Source of the DNA: an uncultured Rikenellaceae bacterium
GTDB taxonomy: Bacteria; Bacteroidota; Bacteroidia; Bacteroidales; Rikenellaceae
Length of the DNA: 64,000 nucleotides
Assembly (NCBI GenBank): GCA_946486375.1
Contig: CAMLTW010000003.1
Span: 56,668 to 120,667 of the forward strand
Reading direction: 5' to 3'
Shown piece after piece: positions 1 to 9,278 of this stretch. The position numbers and the translations under genes were made by a program. The notes below the pieces were generated by a model. That model did not search any database, was not told the origin of the DNA, and worked only from the letters and a program-made list of their open reading frames with translations. Within the stretch, counting starts at the first letter, position 1. Each line of letters opens with the position of its first letter.

Positions 1-1384
1 ATTCCCGAAACAGCCTTCCCGTCATCCCCTGCATGAACACGATGGGAAAAAAAACGGCGACCAGGGTGACCGAGGTGGAAACCACGGCGAAGAAAATTTC
101 CTTGGCCCCTTCGATTCCCGCCTCTTTGGGGCTCATGCCCCGCTCGATGCGGATGTATATGTTTTCGGTCATCACGATGGCGTCGTCCACCACCAGTCCC
201 ACCGAGAGCACTACGGCCAGCATGGAAAGGACATTGATGGAAAAGCCGGCCACGTACATGACGAAGAAGGTGCCGATCAGGGAAACGGGAATGACGATGC
301 ACGGAACCAGCGTGACACGCCAGTTGCGCAGGAAAAGGAAAATGATGACGATGACCAGCAGAAACGCTTCGTACACCGTGGATTTTACTTCGTTGATGGA
401 GGCCCGGATGAATTTGGTGTTGTCGAAACCGTAACGGGTGATGACGTCTTCCGGCAGGTCTTTCTTCATGGTTTCCATGCGCCGGTAGACGGCGTCGGCG
501 ATTTCGATGTGGTTGGCTCCCGGCTGCGGGATGACCACGATTCCCACCATCGGAATGCCGTCCATCTTCATGTAGCTGCGGGTGTCCTGCGGCCCGAGTT
601 CGGCCCGTCCGATGTCGCTGAACCGGATGATGCGGTTGCCGTCTTCCCGGATCACCAGGTCGTTGAATTCCTTCGTGGTGTGCAACAGGCCGAGGGTGCG
701 GATGGTCAGCTCCGTCGTGTTTCCTTCGATGCTGCCCGAGGGAAGCTCCACGTTTTCCCGGTCGATGGCATTTTTAACGTCCATGGGGGTGATGCCGTAG
801 CCCGCCATCTTTACGGGATCGAGCCACAGGCGCATCGAATAGCGTTTTTCTCCCCAGATTTCCACACCGCTGACGTCGCTGATGGTTTGGAGCTGCTCCT
901 TGACGGTGAGATCGGCGATTTCGCTCAGCTCGAGCAGGGAACGCTTGTCGCTTTGGACGGTCACCATAAGGATGGGAGTGGCGTCGGCATCGGCTTTGGA
1001 TACCGTGGGCGGGTCGCAGTCGCGGGGCAGGTAGCGCTGGGCGCGCGAAACCTTGTCGCGTACGTCGTTGGCCGCCGTTTCCAGATCCACCGAGAGTTCG
1101 AATTCCACGATGATCCGGCTTTGTCCCTGCCGGCTGGTGCTCCACATGGCCCGGATGCCGGGGATGCCGTTGATGTTTTGTTCCAGCGGTTCGGTGATCT
1201 GGTTTTCGATGACGTCAGCGTTGGCGCCGGCATAGGAACAGGTGACTGAAATGATGGGGTTGTCCACGCTGGGATATTCCCGTACGCCCAGATAGGTATA
1301 TCCGATCACGCCGAACAACAGAATGATCAGCGTGAGGACGGTGGCCAGCACGGGGCGCCGGATACTCAGTTCCGAGATGTTCAT
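1..1384 (-). CDS. RND efflux transporter permease, partial (C-terminal part lies beyond the window)
   Basis: Inner-membrane proton-driven pump subunit of the AcrB/MexB (HAE1-like) family. The reading frame is open from the ATG at 1384 to the window edge and gives about 461 residues, under half of a normal RND permease of about 1,020-1,050. The N-terminus (MNISELSIRRP) and first membrane segment are typical. A periplasmic porter region follows, and then the TM4 signature VGLVVDDAIVMTENI, which carries the paired aspartates of the proton relay. It starts 12 nt after the stop of the adaptor gene at 1397-2473, so the two are co-transcribed. Substrate is unknown. Family assignment is firm; HAE1 versus another RND subfamily is likely but not certain. 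Confidence 0.93.
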   Translation of the reverse strand, partial: MNISELSIRRPVLATVLTLIILLFGVIGYTYLGVREYPSVDNPIISVTCSYAGANADVIENQITEPLEQNINGIPGIRAMWSTSRQGQSRIIVEFELSVDLETAANDVRDKVSRAQRYLPRDCDPPTVSKADADATPILMVTVQSDKRSLLELSEIADLTVKEQLQTISDVSGVEIWGEKRYSMRLWLDPVKMAGYGITPMDVKNAIDRENVELPSGSIEGNTTELTIRTLGLLHTTKEFNDLVIREDGNRIIRFSDIGRAELGPQDTRSYMKMDGIPMVGIVVIPQPGANHIEIADAVYRRMETMKKDLPEDVITRYGFDNTKFIRASINEVKSTVYEAFLLVIVIIFLFLRNWRVTLVPCIVIPVSLIGTFFVMYVAGFSINVLSMLAVVLSVGLVVDDAIVMTENIYIRIERGMSPKEAGIEGAKEIFFAVVSTSVTLVAVFFPIVFMQGMTGRLFRE

Positions 1385-1396
1385 GCGGTTGTCGGG

Positions 1397-2473
1397 TTAA
1401 TCGATGTGGTGAAGTTTGACTTTCAGCCCGGTTCGCAGTTGAAGCGTTCCGGAGGTGATGAGGGTGTCTCCCGGCGTCAGTCCGTCCACGATCTGGATCA
1501 GGGCGTCGGTACGAAGACCGGTCTTCACCGCGACGGGTTGGGCCGTGCCGTTCTTGTAAAGGTACACTTTGTCGATGCCCATTTCCGGGATGAGCGCTTC
1601 CGTCGGGATGGCGATGGCCTGCGGAATCTCCTGCATCCGGATGCGGATTCCAGCGAAGCGTCCGGGCATCAGCGCGCCGTCCGCATTGGGATACCGGGCG
1701 CGGACCGACAGGGTGCGGGTTCCAACGTCCACCTGCGATTCCGTGGCGTATACGGTGGCGTCGAACGTCCGAAGGCTGCCTTCGACCGTGAATGTCAGCC
1801 GGGTGCCCGGCCGAATCTGGTCGGCATAGCGTTCCGGAACGGAAAAGTCGATTTTCAGCGGCGAAATTTTGGTGAGGGTGGTCACCACGATGTTAGGGGA
1901 GGCATACGCTCCTTCGCTTACGTTCCTCAGCCCGACCATTCCGTCGAAGGGCGCCCGCAGTTCGGTCAGAGCGATATTGGCCTTGACCAGGTCGATATCG
2001 GCGTTGAGGATGGCCAATTCCGTGCTCGCCTGTTCGAATGCTTCCTGGCTGACGGCGTCTTTTTTCAACAGGGCGTTTTGCCGGTACACGCGATCCTCGG
2101 CCAGTTGTACTTGGGCTTCGTAGCGGGAAAGCTGCGCCCGAAGGGGGGCGTCGTTGACCTTTGCCAACAGTTCCCCTTTTTTCACGGCCGAGCCTTCCTG
2201 AAAATGGATGGAGACGATTTTTCCGGAGGTTTCGAACGACAAATCCACTTCTTCGTCGGGCAGCAGGCTGCCGATGGCCGAAATCGTTTCCGTAAGCGGT
2301 TGCGTACGGATGACGCGGGCATTCACTTCGAGCACGTTTCGGGAACGGTCGGGAGGAGGAAGGGAACCTTCCTTTTCCGGTGCTCCCGGCGCTTTGATCA
2401 GGTTATAAAGTCCTATTCCTATGCAGCATGCGATTACGATGGCGGTGATGATCCATCTTTTCAGGTTGTTCAT
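1397..2473 (-). CDS. RND efflux periplasmic adaptor (membrane fusion protein), second system
   Basis: AcrA/MexA-type adaptor of 358 residues linking the inner-membrane RND pump to an outer-membrane channel. An N-terminal membrane anchor lies at residues 7-27 with no lipobox, so the protein is probably anchored by an uncleaved helix. The lipoyl/barrel-sandwich halves flank a short coiled hairpin at about residues 100-165 (LAEDRVYRQNALLKKDAV). Beta-barrel and membrane-proximal domains follow. It has its own promoter at 2505-2535 and leads a two-gene operon with the RND permease at 1-1384. No outer-membrane factor follows in the window, so it may share the TolC-like protein at 7245-8585. Family call is firm, specificity unknown. 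Confidence 0.93.
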   Translation of the reverse strand: MNNLKRWIITAIVIACCIGIGLYNLIKAPGAPEKEGSLPPPDRSRNVLEVNARVIRTQPLTETISAIGSLLPDEEVDLSFETSGKIVSIHFQEGSAVKKGELLAKVNDAPLRAQLSRYEAQVQLAEDRVYRQNALLKKDAVSQEAFEQASTELAILNADIDLVKANIALTELRAPFDGMVGLRNVSEGAYASPNIVVTTLTKISPLKIDFSVPERYADQIRPGTRLTFTVEGSLRTFDATVYATESQVDVGTRTLSVRARYPNADGALMPGRFAGIRIRMQEIPQAIAIPTEALIPEMGIDKVYLYKNGTAQPVAVKTGLRTDALIQIVDGLTPGDTLITSGTLQLRTGLKVKLHHID

Positions 2474-2504
2474 CGGGAATCAGTATCGGTTTTTCGAACG
2501 GAAA

Positions 2505-2535
2505 CAAATGTAGCGAAAAACGAAAATATTTCAAA
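2505..2535 (-). promoter_or_regulatory. Bacteroidota-type promoter for the second mfp-rnd operon
   Basis: On the minus strand TTTG (2535-2532) is followed after exactly 19 nt by TACATTTG (2512-2505). This matches the -33/-7 pattern (TTTG and TAnnTTTG) of the Bacteroidota primary sigma factor. It lies 32 nt upstream of the adaptor start at 2473 and just downstream of the preceding operon's terminator, so the second pump can be expressed independently. Confidence 0.75.
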
Positions 2536-2570
2536 AAGTTTTTCTTTCTTTTCCAAAAATACAGGAAAAC

Positions 2571-2602
2571 AGAGAAGGCGTCTCACAGGAGACGCCTTCT
2601 CT
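2571..2602 (-). terminator. Terminator hairpin after the first RND operon
   Basis: A perfect 14-bp inverted repeat (AGAGAAGGCGTCTC) with the 4-nt loop ACAG. On the minus strand it is followed by the T-rich stretch GTTTTCCTGTATTTTT. It sits 36 nt past the stop of the PII-like gene and before the promoter of the next mfp-rnd pair. Confidence 0.8.
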
Positions 2603-2637
2603 ACGAAAACTGCGCGGCCGCGATTCTTTTTCCAAGC

Positions 2638-2931
2638 TTATAACTGCCCTTCGATGTTCCAGACGAAAGCCCGCGTTCCCTGCATTTCCGTCTGGGCATC
2701 CAGTTTGCGCAGCGAGGACAGCAGGGGCTCCACTTTGTCATCCCCCACGATGGTCAGGATAGCCGAATTGGAAGAGGGCCACGTGTGGTTTCCCAGGTGC
2801 GGTTCGCCGTTGACGCTTCCCCGCCCCGTGACCGTTTCCCATTGGGTGTATCCCCGGATGCGCTGCCGGTCGAGGATGGTCATGACGGCTTCGCTCAGGG
2901 CTTTGTTGTAACTGATGAATATCGCTTTCAT
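2638..2931 (-). CDS. PII-like small protein of the PG0541 transporter-associated type
   Basis: A 97-residue protein with no signal peptide. It has a ferredoxin-like/GlnB-like pattern (MKAIFISYNKAL at the start, a central hydrophobic AILTIVGDD strand, and the end AFVWNIEG). It resembles the small Bacteroidota proteins annotated as PG0541 family transporter-associated proteins, which lie next to RND permeases. Here it starts 5 nt after the stop of the 1,043-residue RND pump and is the last gene of that operon. A role as a cytosolic PII-like sensor or regulator of the pump is plausible from fold and context but unproven. The family name is from memory of the sequence pattern and was not searched. 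Confidence 0.75.
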   Translation of the reverse strand: MKAIFISYNKALSEAVMTILDRQRIRGYTQWETVTGRGSVNGEPHLGNHTWPSSNSAILTIVGDDKVEPLLSSLRKLDAQTEMQGTRAFVWNIEGQL

Positions 2932-2936
2932 AATCG

Positions 2937-5900
2937 CTATTGATTTTCATGGATGTCTTCGAGCAGCCGCCGGTTGTGCTTGCGCTGTTTTTTCAGGTTT
3001 CCGGCTCCGAATACCGTGTAGACCACCGGAACCACGATCAGCGTCAGCATCGTGGAGAAGGTCAGTCCTCCGATCACGGCGATCCCCATCGGCTGCCACG
3101 TTTCCGAGCCTTCGCCCGTTCCGAGCGCCAGCGGCAACATTCCCAGGATGGTCGTCAGCGAGGTCATGAGCACCGGACGGAGGCGGGATTTGCCCGCGTT
3201 GATGACCGACTGGCTCACGGAGAGGCCCCGTTCCCGCAGCAGGTTGGTGAAGTCCACCATCACGATCCCGTTCTTCACCACGATCCCCACCAGCATGATG
3301 GCCCCGATCAGGGCGATGATGCTCAACGGAGTTTGGGTGACATACAGCGCCAGGAACACCCCGGTGAAGGCGAACGGCAGCGAGAAGAGGATGATGAACG
3401 GCATCCGGAACGACTCGAACTGGGTCGCCATCACGATATAGACCAGGATGACGATCAGGATCAGCAGCGTCATCATGTCTCCGAACGTTTCCTGCTGGTC
3501 TTCGAACGTTCCCCCGATTTCCACATAGACGTCGCTCGGAATCTCGACGTTGGACAGCACGCGCTGGATTTGGGAAATGACTTCGCTCATGGCCGCCCCG
3601 GACAGCGTGACGTTGACCGAAATGATCCGCTGACGGTTCTCCCGTTCGATGGTCGGGGGAGCGAACTCTTCCACCACCGTTCCCACCTCCTTCAGCTTGA
3701 TGGGATTCCCGTGCGAATTGTAGAGGGTGATGTTCTGGATGTCTTCGAGGCTTTTCCGGAACTTCTCGTCGTAACGGACGACGATGTCGTATTCATCCCC
3801 GTCTTCCCGGTATTTGGAGGCGGTCAGCCCATTGATCCGGTTGCGGACGTACATCGACGCCGTGCCGGTGTTCAGTCCGTACCGGGCCAGTTTGTCCCGG
3901 TCGAAATAAATCCGGTATTCGGGACGCATTTCGTCCCGGCTGAGCTGTACGTCGGTCGCCCCGTGGATGAGCCGGATGCTGTCGCGCAGTTCCCGCGCCA
4001 ATGCGTCGGTTTCGTCCAGATCGTAACCGAACACCTTTACGCTGATGTCGCTTTCCCCCGAACTCGGCCCGCTGCCACCCGTGGTGACGGTATACTGCAC
4101 GATGTCCGCGAACCCGTCCATATCGTGCCGGAGGCTGTCCCCGATCTCGAAGATAGTCCGCTCCCGCAGCGTGCGCTTGGGCAGCGCCATGGTGTAGTTG
4201 ATGATGTGCGAACCGGTTTTCTGCATGGCCGCGAAGGCGTTGTCCGAATCCGATGCGGAACCCGTACTGGTCGAAACTATGTCGACTTCGGGATACTTCA
4301 CCGCAATGATGGAGTCGATCTGCCGGGCGATCCGCATGGTGTATTCCACGCTCACTCCCTGCGGCAGTTCCACGGTGGCGCTGATCCGACCGTCGTCGGT
4401 TTTCGGAAAGAATTCCGAAGGCACCCGTTTCAGCAGAAACAGACTGCCGATGAAGATTCCGAAAGACAGCACGAGAACCACGGTCCGGTGTCTGACCGAC
4501 CAGGTCAGCAGGCGGCCGTATCCGTTATCGAGGCGGTCCAGGAATTTGTCGATCGGCTTGAAGATGATTCCCAGTCCTTTGTAGGCATGGGTTTTCTGGA
4601 ACCTCAGCATCAGGGAGGTCAGCATCGGGGTCAGCGTGATGGCCGCCACGGTCGAAACCACCGTTACGAGCGAAACGATCCAGCCCAGTTCCCGGAACAT
4701 GATACCGGCGATCCCGCCCAGCATGGTCAGCGGCATGAACACCGCCACGACGGTCAGCGTGGTCGCGATGACCGCCAGCCATACTTCGTTGGTGCCGTAA
4801 ATCGACGCTTCCCGGGGCGTACTTCCCCGCTCGAGGTGCTTGGTGACGTTTTCCAGCACCACGATGGCGTCGTCCACCACCATCCCGATAGCGATGGAAA
4901 GCGAGCTGAGCGAAATGATGTTCAGCGTACTGTCCGTAATGTAGAGGTAGATGAACGAAACGATCAGCGATACGGGGATCGTCAGGATGATGATGAATGT
5001 GGCCCGCCAGCGTCCGAGGAAAAAGAGCACCACCGCCATCACGAAGATGAAGGCGTACAGGACGGTTTCGCTCAGACTGCCGATGCTCTGCTTGATGGAG
5101 TCGGACAGGTCGACCACCACGCCCAGCTTGACGTCCGGGGGCAGGGTCTGCTGCAGTTTCGGCAGCATGTCGGTGACCGCCTGTGCGATTTCCACCGTAT
5201 TGGCTCCGGACTGTTTCTGGACGATGATCCGCACGCCCAGTTGCCCGTTGATCCGTTCGTCGAGCGTTACCTTTTCCAGCGTATCCTTGATGGTGGCGAT
5301 GTCCGACAGGTAGATTTCCCGTCCGTTCTGGTTCGCCACCACGATGTTTTTGATCTGGTCGCTCGAGGCGAATTCACCTTTGGCCCGGATGCTGAGCGTC
5401 TGCTGGCCGATGTCGAGGTCGCCGCCCGGCGTGTCCAGGTTTTCCTGGCCGATGATCTGCCCGATCTGTTCGACCGAGAGGTTGTAGGCTTCGATTTTCT
5501 GCGGATCGACGTTCACCTGCACTTCACGCACGGGAGCCCCCATCAGGCTAACAGCGCCCACGCCGTTCACCCGGTTGAGGGGATTCACCACCTTTTCGTC
5601 CAGGATTTTGTTCAGCGCCGGATAGCTTTCCTCCGCCGTGGCATAGAGGATGATGACGGGGATCATGCTCGAACTGAACTTGAACACCATCGGCGTTTCC
5701 ACTTCGTCCGGGAGCAGCGATTGCGTCCGGCCGATCACGTCCCGGATGTCGTTGGCCGCCTCGTTCAGGTCGGAACCCCATTCGAATTCGAGCTGTACCA
5801 GCGAGATGTCGTCCTGCGACTTGGAGGTCAGCGTCTTCAGGTTTTCCACCGTGTTCAGGTTGTCTTCGAGGATGCGGGTCACGTTGGTTTCGATGTCCGC

Positions 5901-6068
5901 CGCGTTGGCTCCCGGATAGGTGGTCATGACGGTGATGGTCGGAATGTCCATCTCCGGATACATGTCCACCGAGAGGTTTTTCAGCGAGAACAACCCGAAC
6001 ACGATCACCCCCACGAAGATCAGAATCGTGGATATGGGTTTTTTGACGGATGCTTCGTATATTTTCAT
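2937..6068 (-). CDS. RND efflux transporter permease, first system
   Basis: Complete 1,043-residue AcrB-type inner-membrane proton antiporter, the usual length for the HAE1 family. TM1 (TILIFVGVIVFGLFSL) begins about residue 14. The TM4 relay motif GMVVDDAIVVLENV lies near residue 400, and the TM10 motif GIVVKNGIVMVDF with its conserved lysine lies near residue 935. Two large periplasmic porter loops separate the membrane blocks. It is preceded by an adaptor gene (6162-7202) and a TolC-like gene (7245-8585), and followed by the PII-like gene. Natural substrate unknown; multidrug, bile-salt or metabolite export would all fit. Confidence 0.96.
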   Translation of the reverse strand: MKIYEASVKKPISTILIFVGVIVFGLFSLKNLSVDMYPEMDIPTITVMTTYPGANAADIETNVTRILEDNLNTVENLKTLTSKSQDDISLVQLEFEWGSDLNEAANDIRDVIGRTQSLLPDEVETPMVFKFSSSMIPVIILYATAEESYPALNKILDEKVVNPLNRVNGVGAVSLMGAPVREVQVNVDPQKIEAYNLSVEQIGQIIGQENLDTPGGDLDIGQQTLSIRAKGEFASSDQIKNIVVANQNGREIYLSDIATIKDTLEKVTLDERINGQLGVRIIVQKQSGANTVEIAQAVTDMLPKLQQTLPPDVKLGVVVDLSDSIKQSIGSLSETVLYAFIFVMAVVLFFLGRWRATFIIILTIPVSLIVSFIYLYITDSTLNIISLSSLSIAIGMVVDDAIVVLENVTKHLERGSTPREASIYGTNEVWLAVIATTLTVVAVFMPLTMLGGIAGIMFRELGWIVSLVTVVSTVAAITLTPMLTSLMLRFQKTHAYKGLGIIFKPIDKFLDRLDNGYGRLLTWSVRHRTVVLVLSFGIFIGSLFLLKRVPSEFFPKTDDGRISATVELPQGVSVEYTMRIARQIDSIIAVKYPEVDIVSTSTGSASDSDNAFAAMQKTGSHIINYTMALPKRTLRERTIFEIGDSLRHDMDGFADIVQYTVTTGGSGPSSGESDISVKVFGYDLDETDALARELRDSIRLIHGATDVQLSRDEMRPEYRIYFDRDKLARYGLNTGTASMYVRNRINGLTASKYREDGDEYDIVVRYDEKFRKSLEDIQNITLYNSHGNPIKLKEVGTVVEEFAPPTIERENRQRIISVNVTLSGAAMSEVISQIQRVLSNVEIPSDVYVEIGGTFEDQQETFGDMMTLLILIVILVYIVMATQFESFRMPFIILFSLPFAFTGVFLALYVTQTPLSIIALIGAIMLVGIVVKNGIVMVDFTNLLRERGLSVSQSVINAGKSRLRPVLMTSLTTILGMLPLALGTGEGSETWQPMGIAVIGGLTFSTMLTLIVVPVVYTVFGAGNLKKQRKHNRRLLEDIHENQ

Positions 6069-6161
6069 GAGTGTCTTTTTTCTGGGTTTGATCCGGTTGC
6101 CGTTCGTCTTTCCCGTGTCCGGAGGCCGGAACGGAGGAAAACGGCGGCAGGCAGTTTCCGG

Positions 6162-7202
6162 TTATTTGTCCGTGATTTCCACTTCGGTCTGGTCGAGCAG
6201 TTTGGCGGCTCCGGCTACCACGACTTCCTCCCCGTCGTTGATGCCGGACAGGATTTCATAGTCCGTTCCCACGACGCGGCCGGTGGTCACCGTCCGTCGT
6301 TCCGCCCGTCCGTCCTTCACCACGAACACGTACCGCTCGTTGGACCCGATCTGTTTCTGGATGGCGATGTCGGGCACCACCACATGATCGGCCGTCCCGA
6401 AGTTGAGCGACACGCGCGAGAACATGCCCGGCCGCAGCGTCAGATCGCCGTTGGGGATGGTGATTTCCGTGGTGAACGTCCGGGTGGCGGGATCGATGGC
6501 CGGGTAGATCAGCGACACTTTTCCCTTGAATACCCGGTCGGGATAAAGGTCGAGCCGGATGTCCACCGGCATCCCTTCCTTCACTTTCGGGAAATAGGAC
6601 TCCGACACGTTCACCTGCACTTTCACCTTGTCGATCTGCATGACCGTCAGGATGCGTCCCTGCGAGGCCGAGTAGATGTCTCCCGGATCGTAAACCCGTT
6701 CCGTGACGATTCCGTTCACCGGAGAGATCAGTTCCGTGTTTTCCTTCAGGTTGTCGTAAACATGTTGCGCCACCGAAACCTGCGTGCGGGTCTGGTCGAG
6801 CTGCTGTTTGGAAATGCCGCCTTCCCGATAAAGGGTTTCGTACCGGGCCAGGTCGGCTTTCAGGTTCTCCAGCTGTACGGCGGACTGCAGGTACTGGCTT
6901 TTGTCCATTTCCACGAGCAGTTGCCCTTTCCGTACCCGGTCGCCCACTTCGACGTAAATTTTATCGATGCGCATTCCCGTGGCGGGGCTGATGTTGTTCT
7001 GCGTGAAGGGCTGGATGGTACCCGTGAATTCCGCGTTTTGTTCCACCGGTCGTACGGCTGCCCGGGCCGTTCTCACGAGGGTTTTCTTCGTTTCTTCGGG
7101 GACGGCGTTCTGCGCCTGCTTGTCGCCTTTGCCGCCGCAACCTGCCGTTACGAGGAGCGTTGTCGCCAGGGCCGCGCTTTTCACGATGATGCCTTTTCTC
7201 AT
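6162..7202 (-). CDS. RND efflux periplasmic adaptor lipoprotein, first system
   Basis: AcrA-type membrane fusion protein of 346 residues. A lipoprotein signal peptide ends at the lipobox TAGC (Cys about residue 22), so the adaptor is probably tethered by lipid, unlike the helix-anchored adaptor of the second system. Barrel-sandwich hybrid motifs (GTIQPFTQNNISPATGMR, VNGIVTERVYDPGD) bracket a short alpha-hairpin at about residues 105-145. The beta-barrel domain follows. It lies between the TolC-like and RND genes and is part of one operon with them. Confidence 0.94.
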   Translation of the reverse strand: MRKGIIVKSAALATTLLVTAGCGGKGDKQAQNAVPEETKKTLVRTARAAVRPVEQNAEFTGTIQPFTQNNISPATGMRIDKIYVEVGDRVRKGQLLVEMDKSQYLQSAVQLENLKADLARYETLYREGGISKQQLDQTRTQVSVAQHVYDNLKENTELISPVNGIVTERVYDPGDIYSASQGRILTVMQIDKVKVQVNVSESYFPKVKEGMPVDIRLDLYPDRVFKGKVSLIYPAIDPATRTFTTEITIPNGDLTLRPGMFSRVSLNFGTADHVVVPDIAIQKQIGSNERYVFVVKDGRAERRTVTTGRVVGTDYEILSGINDGEEVVVAGAAKLLDQTEVEITDK

Positions 7203-7244
7203 TTTGGTTTATGGATTTTTGTTTGACGTTCGTTTGACAAAAAA

Positions 7245-8585
7245 TTACCGTTCCCGACCGAGTACCTGGTCGAAGTCGGCCTGGGCGCTCATGTAGTCGT
7301 AAATCGACTGCGAGTAGTTGAGATCGGCCTGCAGCAGGGCCATCTGCGCGCTGTTCAGTTCGACGATGGTTCCCGTTCCGGTATCGTAACGGGCTCTGGC
7401 GATTCGGTAGCCTTTCTGCGCCTGTCCGAGCGCCGCCTGATTCGCGTCCATCTGTTCCCGGGCGCGGGTGATGTTGCTCAGGGCCGTCTGGGCTTCCACA
7501 TCCACGTTTTCTTCCAGATAATCGCGCTGTACCCGGAGTTGGGCGATGCTGTTCCTGATCTGTTTTTCCCGGTTGTTGCGCGTGAATCCGGCGAAAATCG
7601 GCACGTTCAGCTGCAGCCCCGTGAGGGCGGTGCCTTTCCAGTCGTAATGTCCGATCCGCAGGTCGTTGCTCTGGGTCAGCACCTGATAGTCGAGTACGGC
7701 GCTGAGCGACGGAATGCGCTGCGAACGCTGGATTTCGAGCTGTTTTTGCAGGATGTTCGTCTGGATGTCCAGCAGATTCAGATCGGGATTGTCCGTCAGG
7801 TCGATCGCATACCGGGGATTGCCGTTGATGTAGCTCGTGTAATCGTACAGCGTTTCTTCCAGCGCCAACCGGGTGTCCAGCGGCAGAGACAGCAACATGT
7901 TGAGCATCAGCCGCGAAATGCGGATGCTGTTTTCCGTCTGGATCAGGGTGGGGCGCAGGTTGCTTAGCTGCACTTCGGCCGTGATGAGGTCGTACTCCGA
8001 CACCACGCCCTGCTCGAACGAGTTGCGGGTGTTGTCCACCACCACCTGCGCATACTCGATGTTCTTCTTGATCACTTCGAGCGAACTTTCCCCGAGCAGG
8101 ATGGAATAGTAGTTTTTCTTCACCTGATTCACCAGCGTCACCTTGGATGCCCGTGCCGATTCCACGGCGTTGCGCATTTCCTCCTCGTTCAACTGGAGGG
8201 TCTTGTAAATGGTGGGCATGAACAGCGGCAGGGAGAGGCTCAGGCCTCCCGTGAAACTGTTGTTGAAACCCATCCGCATCGGGCCGCCGCTGCCGGGACC
8301 GAACACTCCCTCCGGCATGAACATCACCGGATTCTTGAGGTTGTAGCTGTACGAGCCGGTACCCGTGATGTTCGGCAGCAGATTTCCGACCGTCTCCTTT
8401 CTGACGTAGGCCTGCCGTTCGATTTCCAGATCGGCGATCCGGATGGTCGGATTTTCGCTGAGGGCGATTTCGATCGCCTTGGGCAGGTTGATCTTCACTT
8501 CTTCCTGCGCCCGTGCGCCCGTGATTCCGAACATCGGGAAAATCACGCACAACAAGGCGATATGTTTCCTTTTCAGATTCTTCAT
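7245..8585 (-). CDS. TolC-family outer membrane efflux channel
   Basis: A 446-residue outer-membrane factor with a cleavable signal peptide (hydrophobic core LLCVIFPMFGI, cleavage after ARA). Two internally similar OEP repeats follow; the helical stretches are rich in alternating Leu, Gln and Asn and end in YSQSIYDYMSAQADFDQVLG. It is the first pump component after tetR (11 nt apart) and the only outer-membrane factor in the window. It may therefore serve both RND systems. TolC-family membership is clear; the exact partner set is inferred. Confidence 0.95.
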   Translation of the reverse strand: MKNLKRKHIALLCVIFPMFGITGARAQEEVKINLPKAIEIALSENPTIRIADLEIERQAYVRKETVGNLLPNITGTGSYSYNLKNPVMFMPEGVFGPGSGGPMRMGFNNSFTGGLSLSLPLFMPTIYKTLQLNEEEMRNAVESARASKVTLVNQVKKNYYSILLGESSLEVIKKNIEYAQVVVDNTRNSFEQGVVSEYDLITAEVQLSNLRPTLIQTENSIRISRLMLNMLLSLPLDTRLALEETLYDYTSYINGNPRYAIDLTDNPDLNLLDIQTNILQKQLEIQRSQRIPSLSAVLDYQVLTQSNDLRIGHYDWKGTALTGLQLNVPIFAGFTRNNREKQIRNSIAQLRVQRDYLEENVDVEAQTALSNITRAREQMDANQAALGQAQKGYRIARARYDTGTGTIVELNSAQMALLQADLNYSQSIYDYMSAQADFDQVLGRER

Positions 8586-8595
8586 GTTTTAACGG

Positions 8596-9216
8596 TTAAG
8601 AACGGTATGTTTTGAATTTTTCCAGTTTTTCGTCCATGAGCCGGATCCCCTTGTTGGTGGAAATGCCCCGGAAGAAATAGATCAGCACGTATTTGAACGC
8701 ATTTACGATCGAAATGTTTTTCCGGGTGACCAGTTCCTGACGTGAAAGCAGGTTGTAAAGCGTTTCCAGGATCACGTGCACGGCGAAATCGAGATTGGTG
8801 TCGGGCAGGATGATGCCCTGTTCGATCCCTCGTTGAAGACGCTTTTTGAATTTGACGGCCGCCTGATCGTAGTGGGAACAGAACTTTTCTTCGAACACGT
8901 CGGGATAATACTTTTTGATCTCTTCCGCATACCGGCCGTGAGAGGCGAAATTTTCGTCGATTTTGGCGAACAGGGCGAACATTTCGTCCACGATGGTTTC
9001 GGAGGAAGCGATGATCTCCTGTTCCATCGTCTCCTGCCGGCGGTGCAAAAAATCGGTGCATGCGGCGATCAGCTCCTCCTTGTTGGAGAAGTTTTCGTAG
9101 ATGGTTCGTTTGGACATTCCCAGGTTGGCCGCCACCTCGTCCATGGTGATGGTCTTCACGCCGTGGGATGTGAAGAGGGATGCGGATGCAGCGACGATTT
9201 TTTCCTTGACTGTCAT
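8596..9216 (-). CDS. TetR/AcrR-family transcriptional regulator, probable pump repressor
   Basis: A 206-residue regulator. The N-terminal TetR DNA-binding domain is evident at about residues 3-48 (KIVAASASLFTSHGVKTITM, then VAANLGMSKRTIYENFSNKEEL). The C-terminal ligand and dimer domain is divergent. The ATG at 9216 is chosen over an upstream in-frame ATG at 9273 because a TATATTTG promoter element lies at 9278-9271 and its start point would fall inside the longer reading. The gene is first in line with tolC, mfp, rnd and the PII-like gene, so it most likely represses its own operon. The inducer is unknown. Confidence 0.9.
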   Translation of the reverse strand: MTVKEKIVAASASLFTSHGVKTITMDEVAANLGMSKRTIYENFSNKEELIAACTDFLHRRQETMEQEIIASSETIVDEMFALFAKIDENFASHGRYAEEIKKYYPDVFEEKFCSHYDQAAVKFKKRLQRGIEQGIILPDTNLDFAVHVILETLYNLLSRQELVTRKNISIVNAFKYVLIYFFRGISTNKGIRLMDEKLEKFKTYRS

Positions 9217-9270
9217 AAGTTGTAAATTTTGCGTCCGAACATTGCCGTCCGAGTTGACTATTATCGCCGG

Positions 9271-9278
9271 CAAATATA
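9271..9278 (-). promoter_or_regulatory. -7 element upstream of tetR
   Basis: TATATTTG on the minus strand, an exact match to TAnnTTTG, 55 nt upstream of the tetR start. No TTTG is seen at the usual -33 spacing (TTTT instead). A TetR operator is expected in this 210-nt divergent region, but no convincing palindrome was picked out by eye. Confidence 0.55.

Noticed and set aside
2940..7226. Very long open frame on the plus strand opposite the RND genes
   Set aside because: It lies antisense to a firmly identified RND operon and its translation is rich in His, Asp, Arg and Gln with no domain pattern. It is a product of GC-rich codon bias, as are similar long antisense frames at 10174-12255 and 33556-35046.
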